From NCBI RefSeq assembly GCF_900302475.1, contig NZ_OMOQ01000001.1, forward strand, positions 1,116,001 to 1,180,000: 64,000 nucleotides of DNA, given 5' to 3'. A model generated the notes under the pieces. That model was not told the origin of the DNA and ran no database searches. It saw nothing but the letters and a program-made list of their open reading frames with translations. Shown one piece after another: positions 7,193 through 15,958 of this stretch (within the stretch, counting starts at the first letter, position 1; the number at the start of each line of letters is the position of its first letter). A program made the position numbers and the translations under genes. The DNA comes from Defluviimonas aquaemixtae. Its GTDB lineage: Bacteria > Pseudomonadota > Alphaproteobacteria > Rhodobacterales > Rhodobacteraceae.

Positions 7193-8527
7193 ATGCAGGT
7201 CACCGAGACCCTGAACGAAGGTCTGAAGCGCAGCTACACGATCACCGTGCCGGCCGCCGATCTGGACGCGAAGGTCAACGAGAAGCTCGCCGAGGCGCAG
7301 CCGGAAGTCGAGTTGAAGGGCTTCCGCAAAGGCAAGGTCCCGATGGGGCTCCTGAAGAAGCAGTTCGGCCCGCGCATCCTCGGCGACGCGATGCAGGACG
7401 CGATCGACGGCGCGATGAAGGATCACTTCGAGTCGACCGGAGACCGGCCTGCGCTGCAGCCGAAGGTCGAAATGCAGGGCGGCGAGAACTGGAAGGAAGG
7501 CGACGACGTCGTTGTCGAGATGTCCTACGAGGCGTTGCCGGAGATCCCGGAGGTCGATCTTTCGAAGCTGAAGCTCGAGAAGCTTATCGTGAAGGCCGAT
7601 GACAAGGCCGTGGCCGAGGCGCTCGAGAATCTCGCGAAGTCGGCCAAGAACTTCGAGGACAAGAAAAAGGGCACCAAGGCCAAGGACGGCGACCAGGTTG
7701 TGATCGACTTCGTCGGCAAGATCGATGGCGAGGCCTTCGAAGGCGGGGCGGGTGAAGACTACCCGCTGGAAATCGGTTCCGGTTCGTTCATCCCGGGCTT
7801 CGAGGAACAGCTCGTCGGAGTGAAGGCGGGCGACGAGGTCGCGGTGAAGGTGTCGTTCCCGGATGAGTACGGTGCGAAGCATCTTGCTGGTAAGGAAGCG
7901 GTCTTCGACTGCACCGTGAAAGCCGTCAAGGGGCCAAAGCCGGCCGAGATCGACGACGAGCTCGCCAAGCAGTTCGGGGCCGAGAGCCTCGAAGCGCTGA
8001 AGGGCCAGATCAGCGAGCGGCTGGAGGCCGAGTATGCCGGCGCCTCCCGTTCGGTAATGAAGCGGGCGCTTCTCGATGAGCTCGACAAGATGGTGAAATT
8101 CGACCTGCCGCCGAGCCTCGTCGAGACCGAGGCGGGTCAGATCGCGCATCAGCTGTGGCACGACGAGAACCCTGACCACGAGGGCCACGATCACCCCGAG
8201 ATCAAGCCGACAGAGGAGCACAAGTCGCTCGCCGAACGCCGTGTCCGGCTTGGCCTCTTGCTGGCTGAGATCGGGCGCAAGAAGGAAGTCGAGGTCACCG
8301 ACGCCGAAATGACGCAGGCGGTGATGAACCAGGCGCGGCAGTATCCGGGTCAGGAGCGGGCCTTCTTCGAGTTTGTGCAGAAGAACCCGCAGATGCAGCA
8401 GCAGCTGCGCGCGCCGATCTTCGAGGACAAGGTCGTCGATCTGATCGTCGAGGGCGCGAAGGTGACCGAAAAAGAGGTCTCGAAGGACAAGCTACAGAAG
8501 GCCGTCGAGGCGCTGGACGAGATCTGA
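7193..8527 (+). CDS. tig: Trigger factor (ribosome-associated chaperone and peptidyl-prolyl isomerase)
   Basis: Binds the ribosome near L23 and shields nascent chains. It is 444 residues, near the family norm. Domains: ribosome-binding N domain with the signature [17 protein letters not shown] (residues ~43-60, including the FRK loop), a central FKBP-type isomerase domain ([22 protein letters not shown]..., ~160-245) and a helical C-terminal chaperone domain. A His-rich segment ([14 protein letters not shown], about residue 322) is an insertion seen in alphaproteobacterial homologues. The ATG at 7193 follows AAGGACGTAGGA. An intrinsic terminator follows. Confidence 0.97.
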   Translation: MQVTETLNEGLKRSYTITVPAADLDAKVNEKLAEAQPEVELKGFRKGKVPMGLLKKQFGPRILGDAMQDAIDGAMKDHFESTGDRPALQPKVEMQGGENWKEGDDVVVEMSYEALPEIPEVDLSKLKLEKLIVKADDKAVAEALENLAKSAKNFEDKKKGTKAKDGDQVVIDFVGKIDGEAFEGGAGEDYPLEIGSGSFIPGFEEQLVGVKAGDEVAVKVSFPDEYGAKHLAGKEAVFDCTVKAVKGPKPAEIDDELAKQFGAESLEALKGQISERLEAEYAGASRSVMKRALLDELDKMVKFDLPPSLVETEAGQIAHQLWHDENPDHEGHDHPEIKPTEEHKSLAERRVRLGLLLAEIGRKKEVEVTDAEMTQAVMNQARQYPGQERAFFEFVQKNPQMQQQLRAPIFEDKVVDLIVEGAKVTEKEVSKDKLQKAVEALDEI

Positions 8528-8553
8528 CCGGGGAGAACCCACGAATTGCGAAA

Positions 8554-8579
8554 GGCCGCGCGGTAGCGCGGCCTTTTTT
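8554..8579 (+). terminator. Intrinsic terminator of tig
   Basis: GGCCGCGC and GCGCGGCC form an 8-bp stem with loop GGTA, followed by six T. It lies 26 bases past the tig stop. Confidence 0.92.
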
Positions 8580-8905
8580 CATCGGTAGCGCGGAAAACTC
8601 CTGCGATCGGACGGGAAGCTGATGCGAGCTCGGCCCAGTGGGCTCTGTGGCGGAGGAGTCTAAACGGGGAGCGATAACGGCACTTGCGAAGCGCCGACCG
8701 GTGCGCCCGGCCAAGCATAGCCCATGCCGCGAGTTTGGGTCCGGTTTGAGCCGGGATCGCGACGCGCGTGGGTGAGCAGATCCGAAACCGGCGCATGCTT
8801 GGCGCGGCAAAGCCGGGCGGAGCAGGCGTTCAATGCCGGAATCTGATTGACCGTTCTGTCCAGCGGCACTGGGAGCAGCAGGACGGTTTCAGGGCATGTC
8901 CAACG
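8580..8905. other. Intergenic stretch with no recognisable gene
   Basis: About 325 bases between the terminators of tig and acpP. Several open frames cross it on both strands, but none has a good ribosome binding site or a recognisable protein sequence. I see no tRNA or known structured RNA. It could hold a small RNA or a gene remnant. Confidence 0.5.
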
Positions 8906-8933
8906 AAAACGGCGCCCGAAGGGGCGCCGTTTC
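8906..8933 (-). terminator. Intrinsic terminator of acpP
   Basis: An 11-bp perfect stem (AAACGGCGCCC and its complement) with loop GAAG, ending in a U run on the minus strand, 20 bases beyond the acpP stop. Confidence 0.88.
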
Positions 8934-8952
8934 AAGCTCGCTCCGTATCCGC

Positions 8953-9186
8953 TCAGGCGGCTTCGGAAATGAACTTCACCGCATCGCCGAAAGTCTGGAT
9001 CGTTTCGGCCGCGTCGTCGGGAATCTCGATCCCGAATTCTTCCTCGAACGCCATCACCAGCTCGACCGTGTCGAGGCTGTCCGCGCCCAGATCGTCGATG
9101 AACGAGGCGCTTTCCGTCACCTTGTCCTCTTCGACGCCCAGATGCTCGACGACAATTTTCTTTACGCGATCTGCGATGTCGCTCAT
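8953..9186 (-). CDS. acpP: Acyl carrier protein
   Basis: Carries growing fatty acyl chains on a phosphopantetheine arm during fatty acid synthesis. It is 77 residues, strongly acidic. The modified serine is Ser37 in the universal DSL motif ([25 protein letters not shown]). It is the last gene of a minus-strand fabD-fabG-acpP series, 207 bases after fabG, and is followed by a terminator. Confidence 0.97.
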   Translation of the reverse strand: MSDIADRVKKIVVEHLGVEEDKVTESASFIDDLGADSLDTVELVMAFEEEFGIEIPDDAAETIQTFGDAVKFISEAA

Positions 9187-9393
9187 GTCAAATCCTCATT
9201 CTCGCGGGGTTTCCCGCCTTCTAGTCCCTTGCTCTGTCCGAGCGGCTCACGCCCCGCCTATTTCGCGAAGGCCGCCGGTGCGGAGCATCAGCCCGCCGGC
9301 GCATCGTGGCCGCCTATAGCACAGTCTAATCCCGAGGCAAACGCTTTCGCAATCGCGGATAATGTGCCGTCCCGCACGGATCGCCGGCCAGCC

Positions 9394-10131
9394 TCAGATC
9401 ATCGCCATGCCGCCGTTCACATGCAGAGTTGCGCCGGTGACGTAGCCAGCCTCGGCGCTCGCCAGATAGAGCGTGGCGGAGGCGATCTCGTCCGGGTTGC
9501 CCATGCGGCCGGCAGGAATCTGCGCTGAGATCCGCGCCTTCTGATCGTCGGTCAGCTTGTCGGTCATCGCCGTCGCAATAAAGCCCGGCGCGACGCAATT
9601 CACCGTGATACCCCGGCTCGCGACCTCCTGGGCGAGCGACTTCGACATGCCCGTCAGACCGGCCTTTGTCGCGCAGTAATTGCCCTGACCGGGATTGCCC
9701 GTCGTGCCGACGATCGAGGTCACGTTGACGATCCGCCCCCAGCGCGCCTTCATCATGCCCCTCAGAACCCCGCGGCACAGCCGGAAGGTCGCGGTCAGGT
9801 TGACGTCGATGACCTGCTGCCACTCCTCGTCCGACATTCGCATGAAGAGATTGTCGCGCGTGATCCCGGCGTTGTTCACGAGGATATCGACCGCCCCCAT
9901 CGCCTCGACCGCTTGCTTGGGCAGGGCCTCCACCGCCTCGGGATCGGAGAGGTTGCAGGGCAGAACATGCGCGCGCTCACCGAGTTCGCCGGCCAGCTCC
10001 TTAAGCGGCGCCTCGCGCGTTCCGGACAGGCCAACCGTGGCGCCGGCGCCGTGCAGCGCCGTTGCGATTGCGCCGCCGATCCCGCCCGACGCGCCGGTTA
10101 CGAGCGCCGCCTTTCCCGTCAGATCGAACAT
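9394..10131 (-). CDS. fabG: 3-oxoacyl-[acyl-carrier-protein] reductase
   Basis: NADPH-dependent reduction of 3-ketoacyl-ACP in fatty acid elongation. The 245-residue short-chain dehydrogenase has the cofactor loop TGASGGIGG (residues 12-20), NNAG at 86-89 and the catalytic set Asn111, Ser139, Tyr152 and Lys156 (NVTSIVG...NYCATKAG). The FabG-type end VTGATLHVNGGMAM is present. It is downstream of fabD and upstream of acpP on the same strand, which separates it from the many other SDR enzymes of this fold. Confidence 0.95.
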   Translation of the reverse strand: MFDLTGKAALVTGASGGIGGAIATALHGAGATVGLSGTREAPLKELAGELGERAHVLPCNLSDPEAVEALPKQAVEAMGAVDILVNNAGITRDNLFMRMSDEEWQQVIDVNLTATFRLCRGVLRGMMKARWGRIVNVTSIVGTTGNPGQGNYCATKAGLTGMSKSLAQEVASRGITVNCVAPGFIATAMTDKLTDDQKARISAQIPAGRMGNPDEIASATLYLASAEAGYVTGATLHVNGGMAMI

Positions 10132-10198
10132 GCGCCTCTCCTTTTCTTACGCAAATACCTCGGGTGGGATTGGGGAGGGCACCGCTCTCCGCGTCGCC

Positions 10199-11125
10199 TC
10201 AGCCTTTCGCGGCCTGAACGTCTTCCGGGTTGCCGACGGCGCGCGTCTCGGCTTCCTTCGCGATCCGGCGGATCATGCCCGATAGCGCCTTGCCCGCGCC
10301 GACCTCCCAGAACTCCGTTACACCCTTTGATACCATGAACTCCACGCTCTCACGCCAGCGGACCGATCCCGTGACCTGCTCCACCAGAAGGCTGCGGATG
10401 GTCGCCGGGTCTGTCACGTCATGCGCGGTCACGTTGGCAACCAGCGGAACTGCCGGCTCCTCTATGTGGACGTGGCTCAAGGCATCGGCCATCGCCGCCG
10501 CCGCAGGCCCCATGAGCGCACAGTGGAAGGGCGCGGAAACCGGCAGGAGCAGCGCTCGCTTCGCCCCCTTGGACTTGGCGATCTCCACCGCCCGCTCGAC
10601 CGCGCCGCGGTGACCCGAAACGACCACCTGTCCGGGGTCGTTGTCGTTCGCCGCCTGGCAGATCTCGCCCTTTGCGGCTTCCTTCGCCACCGCCGTGGCC
10701 GTGTGGAAATCGAGGCCCAGAAGTGCTGCCATCGCACCCTGGCCGACCGGCACGGCCCCCTGCATCGCCTTGCCGCGCAGCCTCAGAAGCTTTGCGGTAT
10801 CTGCGATTGTCAGGCTGCCTGCGGCACAAAGCGCCGAATACTCGCCAAGGCTGTGTCCCGCGACGTAAGCCGCAGACGTGACGGCGATCCCCTCGGCCTC
10901 GAGAGCCCGCATTGCCGCGATCGAGGTCGCCATCAGCGCGGGCTGGGCGTTCTCGGTCAGCGTCAGAGTGTCTTGTTCGCCGTCCCAGATCAGGGCGGAG
11001 AGCTTTTCGCCCAAAGCCTCGTCAACCTCGTCGAAGACCGCCTTTGCGGCGGGATAGGCTTCGGCCAGCGCGTGCCCCATGCCGATCACCTGCGCTCCCT
11101 GGCCCGGAAATACGAATGCGCGCAT
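10199..11125 (-). CDS. fabD: Malonyl-CoA:acyl carrier protein transacylase
   Basis: Loads malonate onto ACP. The 308-residue product opens with the family signature MRAFVFPGQGAQVIGMG and has the nucleophile serine in VAGHSLGEYSAL. The second-substrate region SAPFHCALMGPA contains the catalytic histidine. The start at 11125 gives this canonical N-terminus and has GGGAGGGG upstream; an in-frame start 30 bases earlier is not needed. First gene of the fabD-fabG-acpP series and divergent from the rpsF operon. Confidence 0.96.
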   Translation of the reverse strand: MRAFVFPGQGAQVIGMGHALAEAYPAAKAVFDEVDEALGEKLSALIWDGEQDTLTLTENAQPALMATSIAAMRALEAEGIAVTSAAYVAGHSLGEYSALCAAGSLTIADTAKLLRLRGKAMQGAVPVGQGAMAALLGLDFHTATAVAKEAAKGEICQAANDNDPGQVVVSGHRGAVERAVEIAKSKGAKRALLLPVSAPFHCALMGPAAAAMADALSHVHIEEPAVPLVANVTAHDVTDPATIRSLLVEQVTGSVRWRESVEFMVSKGVTEFWEVGAGKALSGMIRRIAKEAETRAVGNPEDVQAAKG

Positions 11126-11212
11126 CGCGATGCCCCTCCCAATGACGTTCAACACTCCGATAGCGCGGGACGCACAGCTTTACCAGCCCGGAGCGCGCAG
11201 CAAGCCCGCCGC

Positions 11213-11240
11213 TTGCATCGCGTCGCGATCCATGTATAAG
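11213..11240 (+). promoter_or_regulatory. Sigma70-type promoter of the rpsF operon
   Basis: TTGCAT (11213-11218) and TATAAG (11235-11240) are separated by 16 bases and lie about 100 bases upstream of rpsF, leaving a leader with a hairpin. Confidence 0.5.
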
Positions 11241-11283
11241 GCCCCATCCTTCCGCATTCATGGGAACCGGCGTAGCCTCTCGT

Positions 11284-11311
11284 GGCGGGTCGCGGAGGGT
11301 CGATACCCGCC
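11284..11311 (+). promoter_or_regulatory. Leader hairpin before rpsF, possible S6:S18 autoregulatory site
   Basis: GGCGGGT (11284-11290) pairs with ACCCGCC (11305-11311) around a 14-base loop; GTTGAAGCCGCC follows, then the rpsF ribosome binding site. In other bacteria the S6:S18 complex binds a hairpin in its own leader through an unpaired CCG. The position fits, but the match to that RNA motif has not been tested. Confidence 0.35.
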
Positions 11312-11342
11312 GTTGAAGCCGCCTGAAAAGTCAGGAGAACGC

Positions 11343-11702
11343 ATGCCGCTTTACGAGCATGTCCTCATCGCGCGTCAGGACCTTTCCAACGCGCAGGCCG
11401 AAGGCCTCGTCGAACATTTCTCCACTGTGCTTGCAGACAACGGCGGCAAGGTCGTCGATCACGAGTACTGGGGCGTCAAGACGATGGCCTACAAGATCAA
11501 CAAGAACCGCAAGGGTCACTACGCCTTCCTGCGCACCGACGCGCCGTCGGACGCCGTTCAGGAAATGGAGCGCCTCGCCCGTCTGCATGATGACGTGATG
11601 CGCGTTATGTCGATCAAGGTCGACAAGCACGAGGATGGTCCCTCGGTGCAGATGCAGAAGCGTGATGACCGCGACCGTGGCGACCGCCGCGACCGTCGCT
11701 GA
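11343..11702 (+). CDS. rpsF: 30S ribosomal protein S6
   Basis: Binds 16S rRNA together with S18 on the small subunit platform. It is 119 residues. The core MPLYEHVLIARQDLSNAQAE...KTMAYKINKNRKGHYAFLR is typical, and the C-terminus is a charged tail ending in repeats of Asp-Arg (KRDDRDRGDRRDRR), variable in the family. AGGAG precedes the ATG. First gene of the rpsF-rpsR-rplI operon. Confidence 0.97.
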   Translation: MPLYEHVLIARQDLSNAQAEGLVEHFSTVLADNGGKVVDHEYWGVKTMAYKINKNRKGHYAFLRTDAPSDAVQEMERLARLHDDVMRVMSIKVDKHEDGPSVQMQKRDDRDRGDRRDRR

Positions 11703-11731
11703 TCTGAGCCTCGAGGAAAGGAGCCCAACAC

Positions 11732-11959
11732 ATGGCGAACAAGCCGTTTTTCCGCCGCCGCAAGGTCTGTCCCTTCTCGGGCGACAACGCGCCGAAGATC
11801 GACTACAAGGATGTCCGTCTTCTGCAGCGCTACATCTCCGAGCGCGGCAAGATCGTACCCGCCCGCATCACCGCCGTTTCGGCGAAGAAGCAGCGTGAAC
11901 TGGCCCGCGCCATCAAGCGCGCGCGCTTCCTCGCGCTGCTGCCCTATGCCGTAAAGTAA
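11732..11959 (+). CDS. rpsR: 30S ribosomal protein S18
   Basis: Partner of S6 on the 30S platform. It is 75 residues, with the signature [30 protein letters not shown] and the basic end [21 protein letters not shown]. It starts 29 bases after rpsF with AAAGGAG upstream. Confidence 0.97.
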   Translation: MANKPFFRRRKVCPFSGDNAPKIDYKDVRLLQRYISERGKIVPARITAVSAKKQRELARAIKRARFLALLPYAVK

Positions 11960-11971
11960 GGAGACACGACG

Positions 11972-12580
11972 ATGCAAGTGATCCTTCTCGAACGCGTGGC
12001 CAAGCTTGGCCAGATGGGCGAAGTCGTCAAGGTCAAGGACGGCTACGCGCGCAACTTCCTGCTGCCCCAAGGCAAGGCGCTCCGCGCCTCGGAAGACAAC
12101 ATCAAGAGCTTCGAGTCTCAGAAGGCCCAGCTCGAAGCCCAGAACCTCGAGACCCGCAAGGAGGCCGAGAAGGTCGCCGAGAAACTCGACGGCCAGACCT
12201 TCATCGTGATTCGGTCGGCCTCCGACGCGGGTGCGCTTTACGGCTCGGTCACGCCGCGCGATGTGGCCGATGCAACCATCGACGCGGGCTTCACTGTCGA
12301 CCGCAAGCAGATGGTCCTAAGCCGGCCGATCAAGGAGCTTGGTCTGCACGAGGTCGAAATCGTGCTGCACCCGGAGGTCTCGGCGACGATCACGCTGAAC
12401 GTCGCGCGCTCGAACGAAGAGGCCGAACTTCAGGCCGCAGGCAAGTCGATCCAGGACCTCGCACATGCGGAACAGGAAGCCGCGGAATTCGAGATCGCCG
12501 AACTTTTCGACGATATCGGTGCCGCGGGACAGGACCTCGGCGAAGCCGAGCAGCCCGAAGTCGAACCGCGCCCGGAGTAA
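11972..12580 (+). CDS. rplI: 50S ribosomal protein L9
   Basis: Elongated 50S protein bound to 23S rRNA near the L1 stalk. The 202-residue product starts with [32 protein letters not shown] (L9 N domain), then the long connecting helix (residues ~45-75) and the C domain ([18 protein letters not shown]). The acidic tail of about 50 residues ([20 protein letters not shown]...) makes it longer than the ~150 residues of enteric L9, a feature of Rhodobacteraceae. Last gene of the operon, with a terminator behind it. Confidence 0.97.
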   Translation: MQVILLERVAKLGQMGEVVKVKDGYARNFLLPQGKALRASEDNIKSFESQKAQLEAQNLETRKEAEKVAEKLDGQTFIVIRSASDAGALYGSVTPRDVADATIDAGFTVDRKQMVLSRPIKELGLHEVEIVLHPEVSATITLNVARSNEEAELQAAGKSIQDLAHAEQEAAEFEIAELFDDIGAAGQDLGEAEQPEVEPRPE

Positions 12581-12606
12581 TCCGGGACTTCCCCCGCAAA
12601 ACAGAG

Positions 12607-12633
12607 AACCGCGCCCTTCCGGCGCGGTTTTTT
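12607..12633 (+). terminator. Intrinsic terminator of rpsF-rpsR-rplI
   Basis: CCGCGCC and GGCGCGG stem (7 bp), loop CTTCC, followed by six T, 27 bases past the rplI stop. Confidence 0.92.
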
Positions 12634-13051
12634 CTTGCGCCTGTCACTCAGCCACGCTGGAGTGCTTCGCGGAACATTGCGGCCGCTCGGATACCGGCAC
12701 CGAACCCCCCACTCCGCCCGGCGCGCTTCCGGATAGTGTCCGATCCGTCCCGAAGGCGGACATCTGGCGCTATCTTCGGGCAGGGGCGTCCCGGGACCGT
12801 TCTCTTCGGCGAGCGTTCTTCCGAACGCCTTGTCCCGGCGCCGCAATCACGCGCATTCGCCATTGACGCGCGATTTGCGGGCCGCCGCCGCCAGATCGAT
12901 TCTGGCGGAATCTTCTCAAAAAACGTCGGAATCGCCTTTGGCTTTGACCTTATCAGACTTACCATCTGCCGGCGGGCAACGCGTCATGGCGATGCGGTTG
13001 GCCGCAACCCCCGGATGGCGTTGCCCTCGGGGAAACATGGGAGGCGCGCAG
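12634..13051. other. Intergenic region before the HisA-like gene
   Basis: About 420 bases after the rplI terminator. Open frames cross it, including an in-frame upstream extension of the next gene, but their translations look non-coding and no better start is present. A TTGACC hexamer near 12952 could be a -35 box; I find no matching -10. Nothing else identified. Confidence 0.45.
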
Positions 13052-13795
13052 ATGATCCTTTATCCTACGATCGAATTGATGAACGGCCGGTGTGTGAGTT
13101 TGCATCGGGGCAGGCTGGAGGAGCCGTCGATCTGGCATGTCGATCCGGTCGCGAAGGCGCAGGAATTCGCCCATGCCGGCGCGGAATGGATGCATGTCAC
13201 CGATTTCGACGCGATGCAGGGCAAGGACATCAACCGTCAGACGGTGCTGAACATCATCCGGGGCGCGGGCATCCCGGTGCAACTCGGTGGCGGCTTCCGA
13301 TCGCGTGACCGGATCGAGGAGTGGATCGATCTTGGCGCGGGCCGCATCGTCGTTGGCACGTTGGCCGCGAACAATCCGCACCTGGTCAAGGAACTCGCCG
13401 ACCATCACCCCGACCAGATCGTGCTGGCCGTCGATATCTGGAAAGGCCATGTCCTGATCGAGGGCTGGAAGCAGCAGAGCGTCTACACGCCGGAAGGCTT
13501 CGTGGACGCGTTCAAGGGCACGCCCTTCGCCGCGATGATCGTCACGGATATCGACGCCGACCTAGATGAATCCGACCGCTCGCTCGGTTTGATCTCAAAG
13601 ATCGCCGACAAGTCGAAGGTGCCGGTCATCGCCTCGGGGATCGTCCGCACGCTCGATGACATCTCGCGGCTGAGGCTGCTCGGCTCGGTGTCGGGCGCGA
13701 TCGTGGGGCGGGCGCTTTACCACAAGACGCTCGATCTCGGCGAGGCGCTGAAAGAGGCGCGGCCTGACACCTCGCACGTGGCGGAGTTCATCTGA
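13052..13795 (+). CDS. HisA/HisF-family TIM-barrel protein, divergent paralogue of HisA
   Basis: A 247-residue beta/alpha barrel with the HisA phosphate-binding loops QLGGGFRS (about 75-82) and IASGIV...VSGAIVGRALY (C-terminal). The catalytic pair of HisA is altered: the first aspartate in the usual P-A-I-D motif is Glu8 here (ILYPTIELMNGRC), while the second aspartate is kept (AVDIWKGHVLIEGW). The later RDG loop after T-D-I is replaced by DADLDESD. It stands alone, outside any his operon, with GGGAGG before the ATG at 13052; the longer frame upstream is not supported. It may isomerise a different substrate. Automatic pipelines would probably call it hisA. Confidence 0.8.
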   Translation: MILYPTIELMNGRCVSLHRGRLEEPSIWHVDPVAKAQEFAHAGAEWMHVTDFDAMQGKDINRQTVLNIIRGAGIPVQLGGGFRSRDRIEEWIDLGAGRIVVGTLAANNPHLVKELADHHPDQIVLAVDIWKGHVLIEGWKQQSVYTPEGFVDAFKGTPFAAMIVTDIDADLDESDRSLGLISKIADKSKVPVIASGIVRTLDDISRLRLLGSVSGAIVGRALYHKTLDLGEALKEARPDTSHVAEFI

Positions 13796-13835
13796 CGGAC
13801 GCGGGCCAAATGGCAAGTTGGCAGGTCGCTGGGTT

Positions 13836-14261
13836 CTAGCCGGCGTTGCGCCGAGGTTCGACAAGCGCCTTGGGACGGATCATCTGAGCGCCGTCCGCGC
13901 GCAGGATCATCGGCCGTAGGAGCGGCACGAGGAGCGCCATTGGGCCACTTGCGCGGAAGTCGATTTCCAGCCCGGCGGATGTCAGGTTCGAGCCCGACAA
14001 CGAATAGGTGCAGATCGCGGTGACTGGGCCCCGAACGGAGCGACCGCCGAGCCGGCGTTGAGGTTAGCACTCAATCCCTTCGCTCGCGCGGCGTTTGCCG
14101 CAGGCGTGAAAGATCGGCACCGCGCCCGGGCTGAGCGGGGAACCACCGTCGGTTTGCAAGGCTGCGACGTTGCCTATCCATTGCGCCATATCGTCCGGCG
14201 TTGTGAGATTGTGCCAAAGGGTGGCGCTTTCGTCGATTCCTCGTTGAATGTCGCGAGCGCA
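13836..14261 (-). pseudogene. SRPBCC-family (START-like) gene with an in-frame stop
   Basis: Reading the minus strand from about 14252 gives an SRPBCC-like N-terminal half (GIDESATLWHNLTTPDDMAQWIG..., then GGSPLSPGA). A TAA at 14066-14064 interrupts it, and the same frame continues with RSVRGPVTAICTYSLSGSNLT and GLEIDFRASGPMALLVPLLRPM to a TAG at 13838-13836. The two parts fit as one lipid- or ligand-binding domain of about 140 residues, as in AHSA1/polyketide-cyclase-like proteins. No good start codon or ribosome binding site was found. It is probably a decayed gene; a recent single nonsense change is also possible. Confidence 0.55.
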
Positions 14262-14371
14262 TTGTAGCGGGGCGCCGGAACGACCGGCTTGAAGATCACG
14301 GAAGTTCGTGCGGAGCGAAGACGACATGCTTGCCGAGGCCGAAACCGGGATTGGCGCGGCGTTCGGCGAGA

Positions 14372-14642
14372 TGGCGCTGGGGTGGAGCCCGCACAGTCGA
14401 AGGACTTCTCGGATGAAATGGGGCCGGTCGTAGAATCCGAACGCATGGACGAGTTCGGTCCGGTCGACGTCTGAGCGCGGGTCGGCGCCATATTCTATGC
14501 GGACCTGGGCGAGCCAGTTGTAGTTGAGAACACCGAAGGCGGCGCTGCCGCCGGAAACTGCGGGAACGTGAACGGCGCGTCCGGGACGCGGCAAGTCTTC
14601 GCCCAGCCGGCGCGATCGGCAAGGGTCAAGCGGGGTTTTCAC
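14372..14642 (-). pseudogene. Remnant of an AraC-family transcription regulator
   Basis: The minus-strand translation contains LVHAFGFYDRPHFIREVLRLCGLHP (about 14380-14455), which resembles the second helix-turn-helix and closing motif of AraC regulators, including the H-F-x-R-x-F/V-x-R pattern and G-x-x-P. The preceding part (LNYNWLAQVRIEYGADPRSDVDR) looks like a damaged or deleted first helix. The N-terminal domain is missing. It lies directly upstream of, and in frame with, the SRPBCC remnant, as if a regulator and its neighbour were decaying together. Confidence 0.4.
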
Positions 14643-14695
14643 TGTCCAGACGCTCGGATAGAAGGAGCGGAACGAAACCGAATGCCGGAGGTAGC

Positions 14696-15958
14696 ATGCG
14701 TCGGGTCGTCGTAACGGGTCTTGGTATGGTCACGCCGCTGGCGTGCGGCGTCGAGGAAACCTGGAGCCGGCTGGTCGCGGGACAATCAGGCGCGGGACCG
14801 ATCACCCGGTTCGACACGTCGAATGTCACGACAACCTATGCCTGCGAGATCCCGATGGGAGACGGCACGGACGGCACCTTCAATCCCGACGACTGGATGG
14901 AGCCCAAGGACCGGCGCAAGGTCGACGATTTCATCCTCTACGGAATGGCCGCGGCCGACCAGGCGGTGAAGGATGCCGGCTGGACGCCCGAGGACGAAGA
15001 AAGCCGGATGCGCACCGGCGTGATGATCGGGTCGGGCATCGGCGGGCTGTCGTCGATTGCTGACACGGCGGTCCTGATCAAGGAGAAGGGGCCGAAGCGC
15101 GTTTCGCCGTTCTTCATCCCCGGAGCGTTGATCAATCTCGTCTCGGGTCAGGTCTCGATAAGGTACGGATTCAAGGGACCGAACCACGCAGTTGTCACCG
15201 CTTGTTCGACCGGCGCCCACGCGATTGGCGACGCGGCGCGGCTGATTCAATGGGGCGATGCCGACGTGATGATCGCAGGCGGCGCGGAGAGCCCGATTTC
15301 CGAGATCGGGATCGCGGGCTTCAACGCCTGCAAGGCGTTGTCGACGAAGCGGCCCGAAGATCCGACAAAGGCCTCGCGGCCCTATGACGCCGATCGCGAC
15401 GGGTTCGTGATGGGCGAGGGCGCGGGCGTCGTCGTGCTCGAGGAATACGGGCACGCCAAGGCACGCGGCGCGAAGATCTACGCCGAGATACTGGGTTATG
15501 GCCTAAGCGGTGACGCCTATCACATCACCGCGCCCTCCGAAGACGGCGACGGCGCCTATCGCTGCATGAAGGCGGCGCTGGCCCGGGCGGAATTGGAGCC
15601 GTCAGAGATCGACTACATCAATGCCCACGGCACCTCCACCATGGCAGACACGATCGAGCTTGGCGCGGTTGAGCGGCTAATGGGCAACGCAGCCGCGAAG
15701 GCGACGATGTCCTCGACGAAATCGGCGATCGGTCACTTGCTGGGAGCGGCGGGTGCGGTCGAGGCAATCTTCTGCGTTCTGGCGCTGCGCGACCAGGTGG
15801 CGCCGCCGACAATCAACCTCGACAATCCGGCGGTCGAACCGAAGCTCGATCTGGCGCCGAACGCGGCCGTGAAACGCGAGATCAACGTGGCGCTGTCGAA
15901 TTCTTTCGGCTTCGGAGGCACGAATGCCTCGCTTATCATGGGGCGGGCGCGGGACTAA
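14696..15958 (+). CDS. fabF: 3-oxoacyl-[acyl-carrier-protein] synthase II
   Basis: Condenses malonyl-ACP with acyl-ACP during chain elongation. The 420-residue thiolase-fold enzyme has the Cys-His-His triad: Cys170 (VTACSTGAH), His311 (NAHGTSTMAD) and His347 (KSAIGHLLGAAGA) with Lys342. The ending NSFGFGGTNASLIMGR is typical. It is on the opposite strand and about 5.5 kb from fabD-fabG-acpP, with ribosomal genes in between. The TAA overlaps the ATG of mltG by one base. Confidence 0.96.
   Translation: MRRVVVTGLGMVTPLACGVEETWSRLVAGQSGAGPITRFDTSNVTTTYACEIPMGDGTDGTFNPDDWMEPKDRRKVDDFILYGMAAADQAVKDAGWTPEDEESRMRTGVMIGSGIGGLSSIADTAVLIKEKGPKRVSPFFIPGALINLVSGQVSIRYGFKGPNHAVVTACSTGAHAIGDAARLIQWGDADVMIAGGAESPISEIGIAGFNACKALSTKRPEDPTKASRPYDADRDGFVMGEGAGVVVLEEYGHAKARGAKIYAEILGYGLSGDAYHITAPSEDGDGAYRCMKAALARAELEPSEIDYINAHGTSTMADTIELGAVERLMGNAAAKATMSSTKSAIGHLLGAAGAVEAIFCVLALRDQVAPPTINLDNPAVEPKLDLAPNAAVKREINVALSNSFGFGGTNASLIMGRARD

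Noticed and set aside
8580..8905. Possible small protein genes between tig and acpP
   Set aside because: Frames are open on both strands but lack binding sites, hydrophobic or domain patterns; they look like chance frames in GC-rich DNA.
12830..13051. A longer N-terminus for the HisA-like protein
   Set aside because: The extra 74 residues are low-complexity and would precede the canonical barrel start; GGGAGG stands right before the ATG at 13052.
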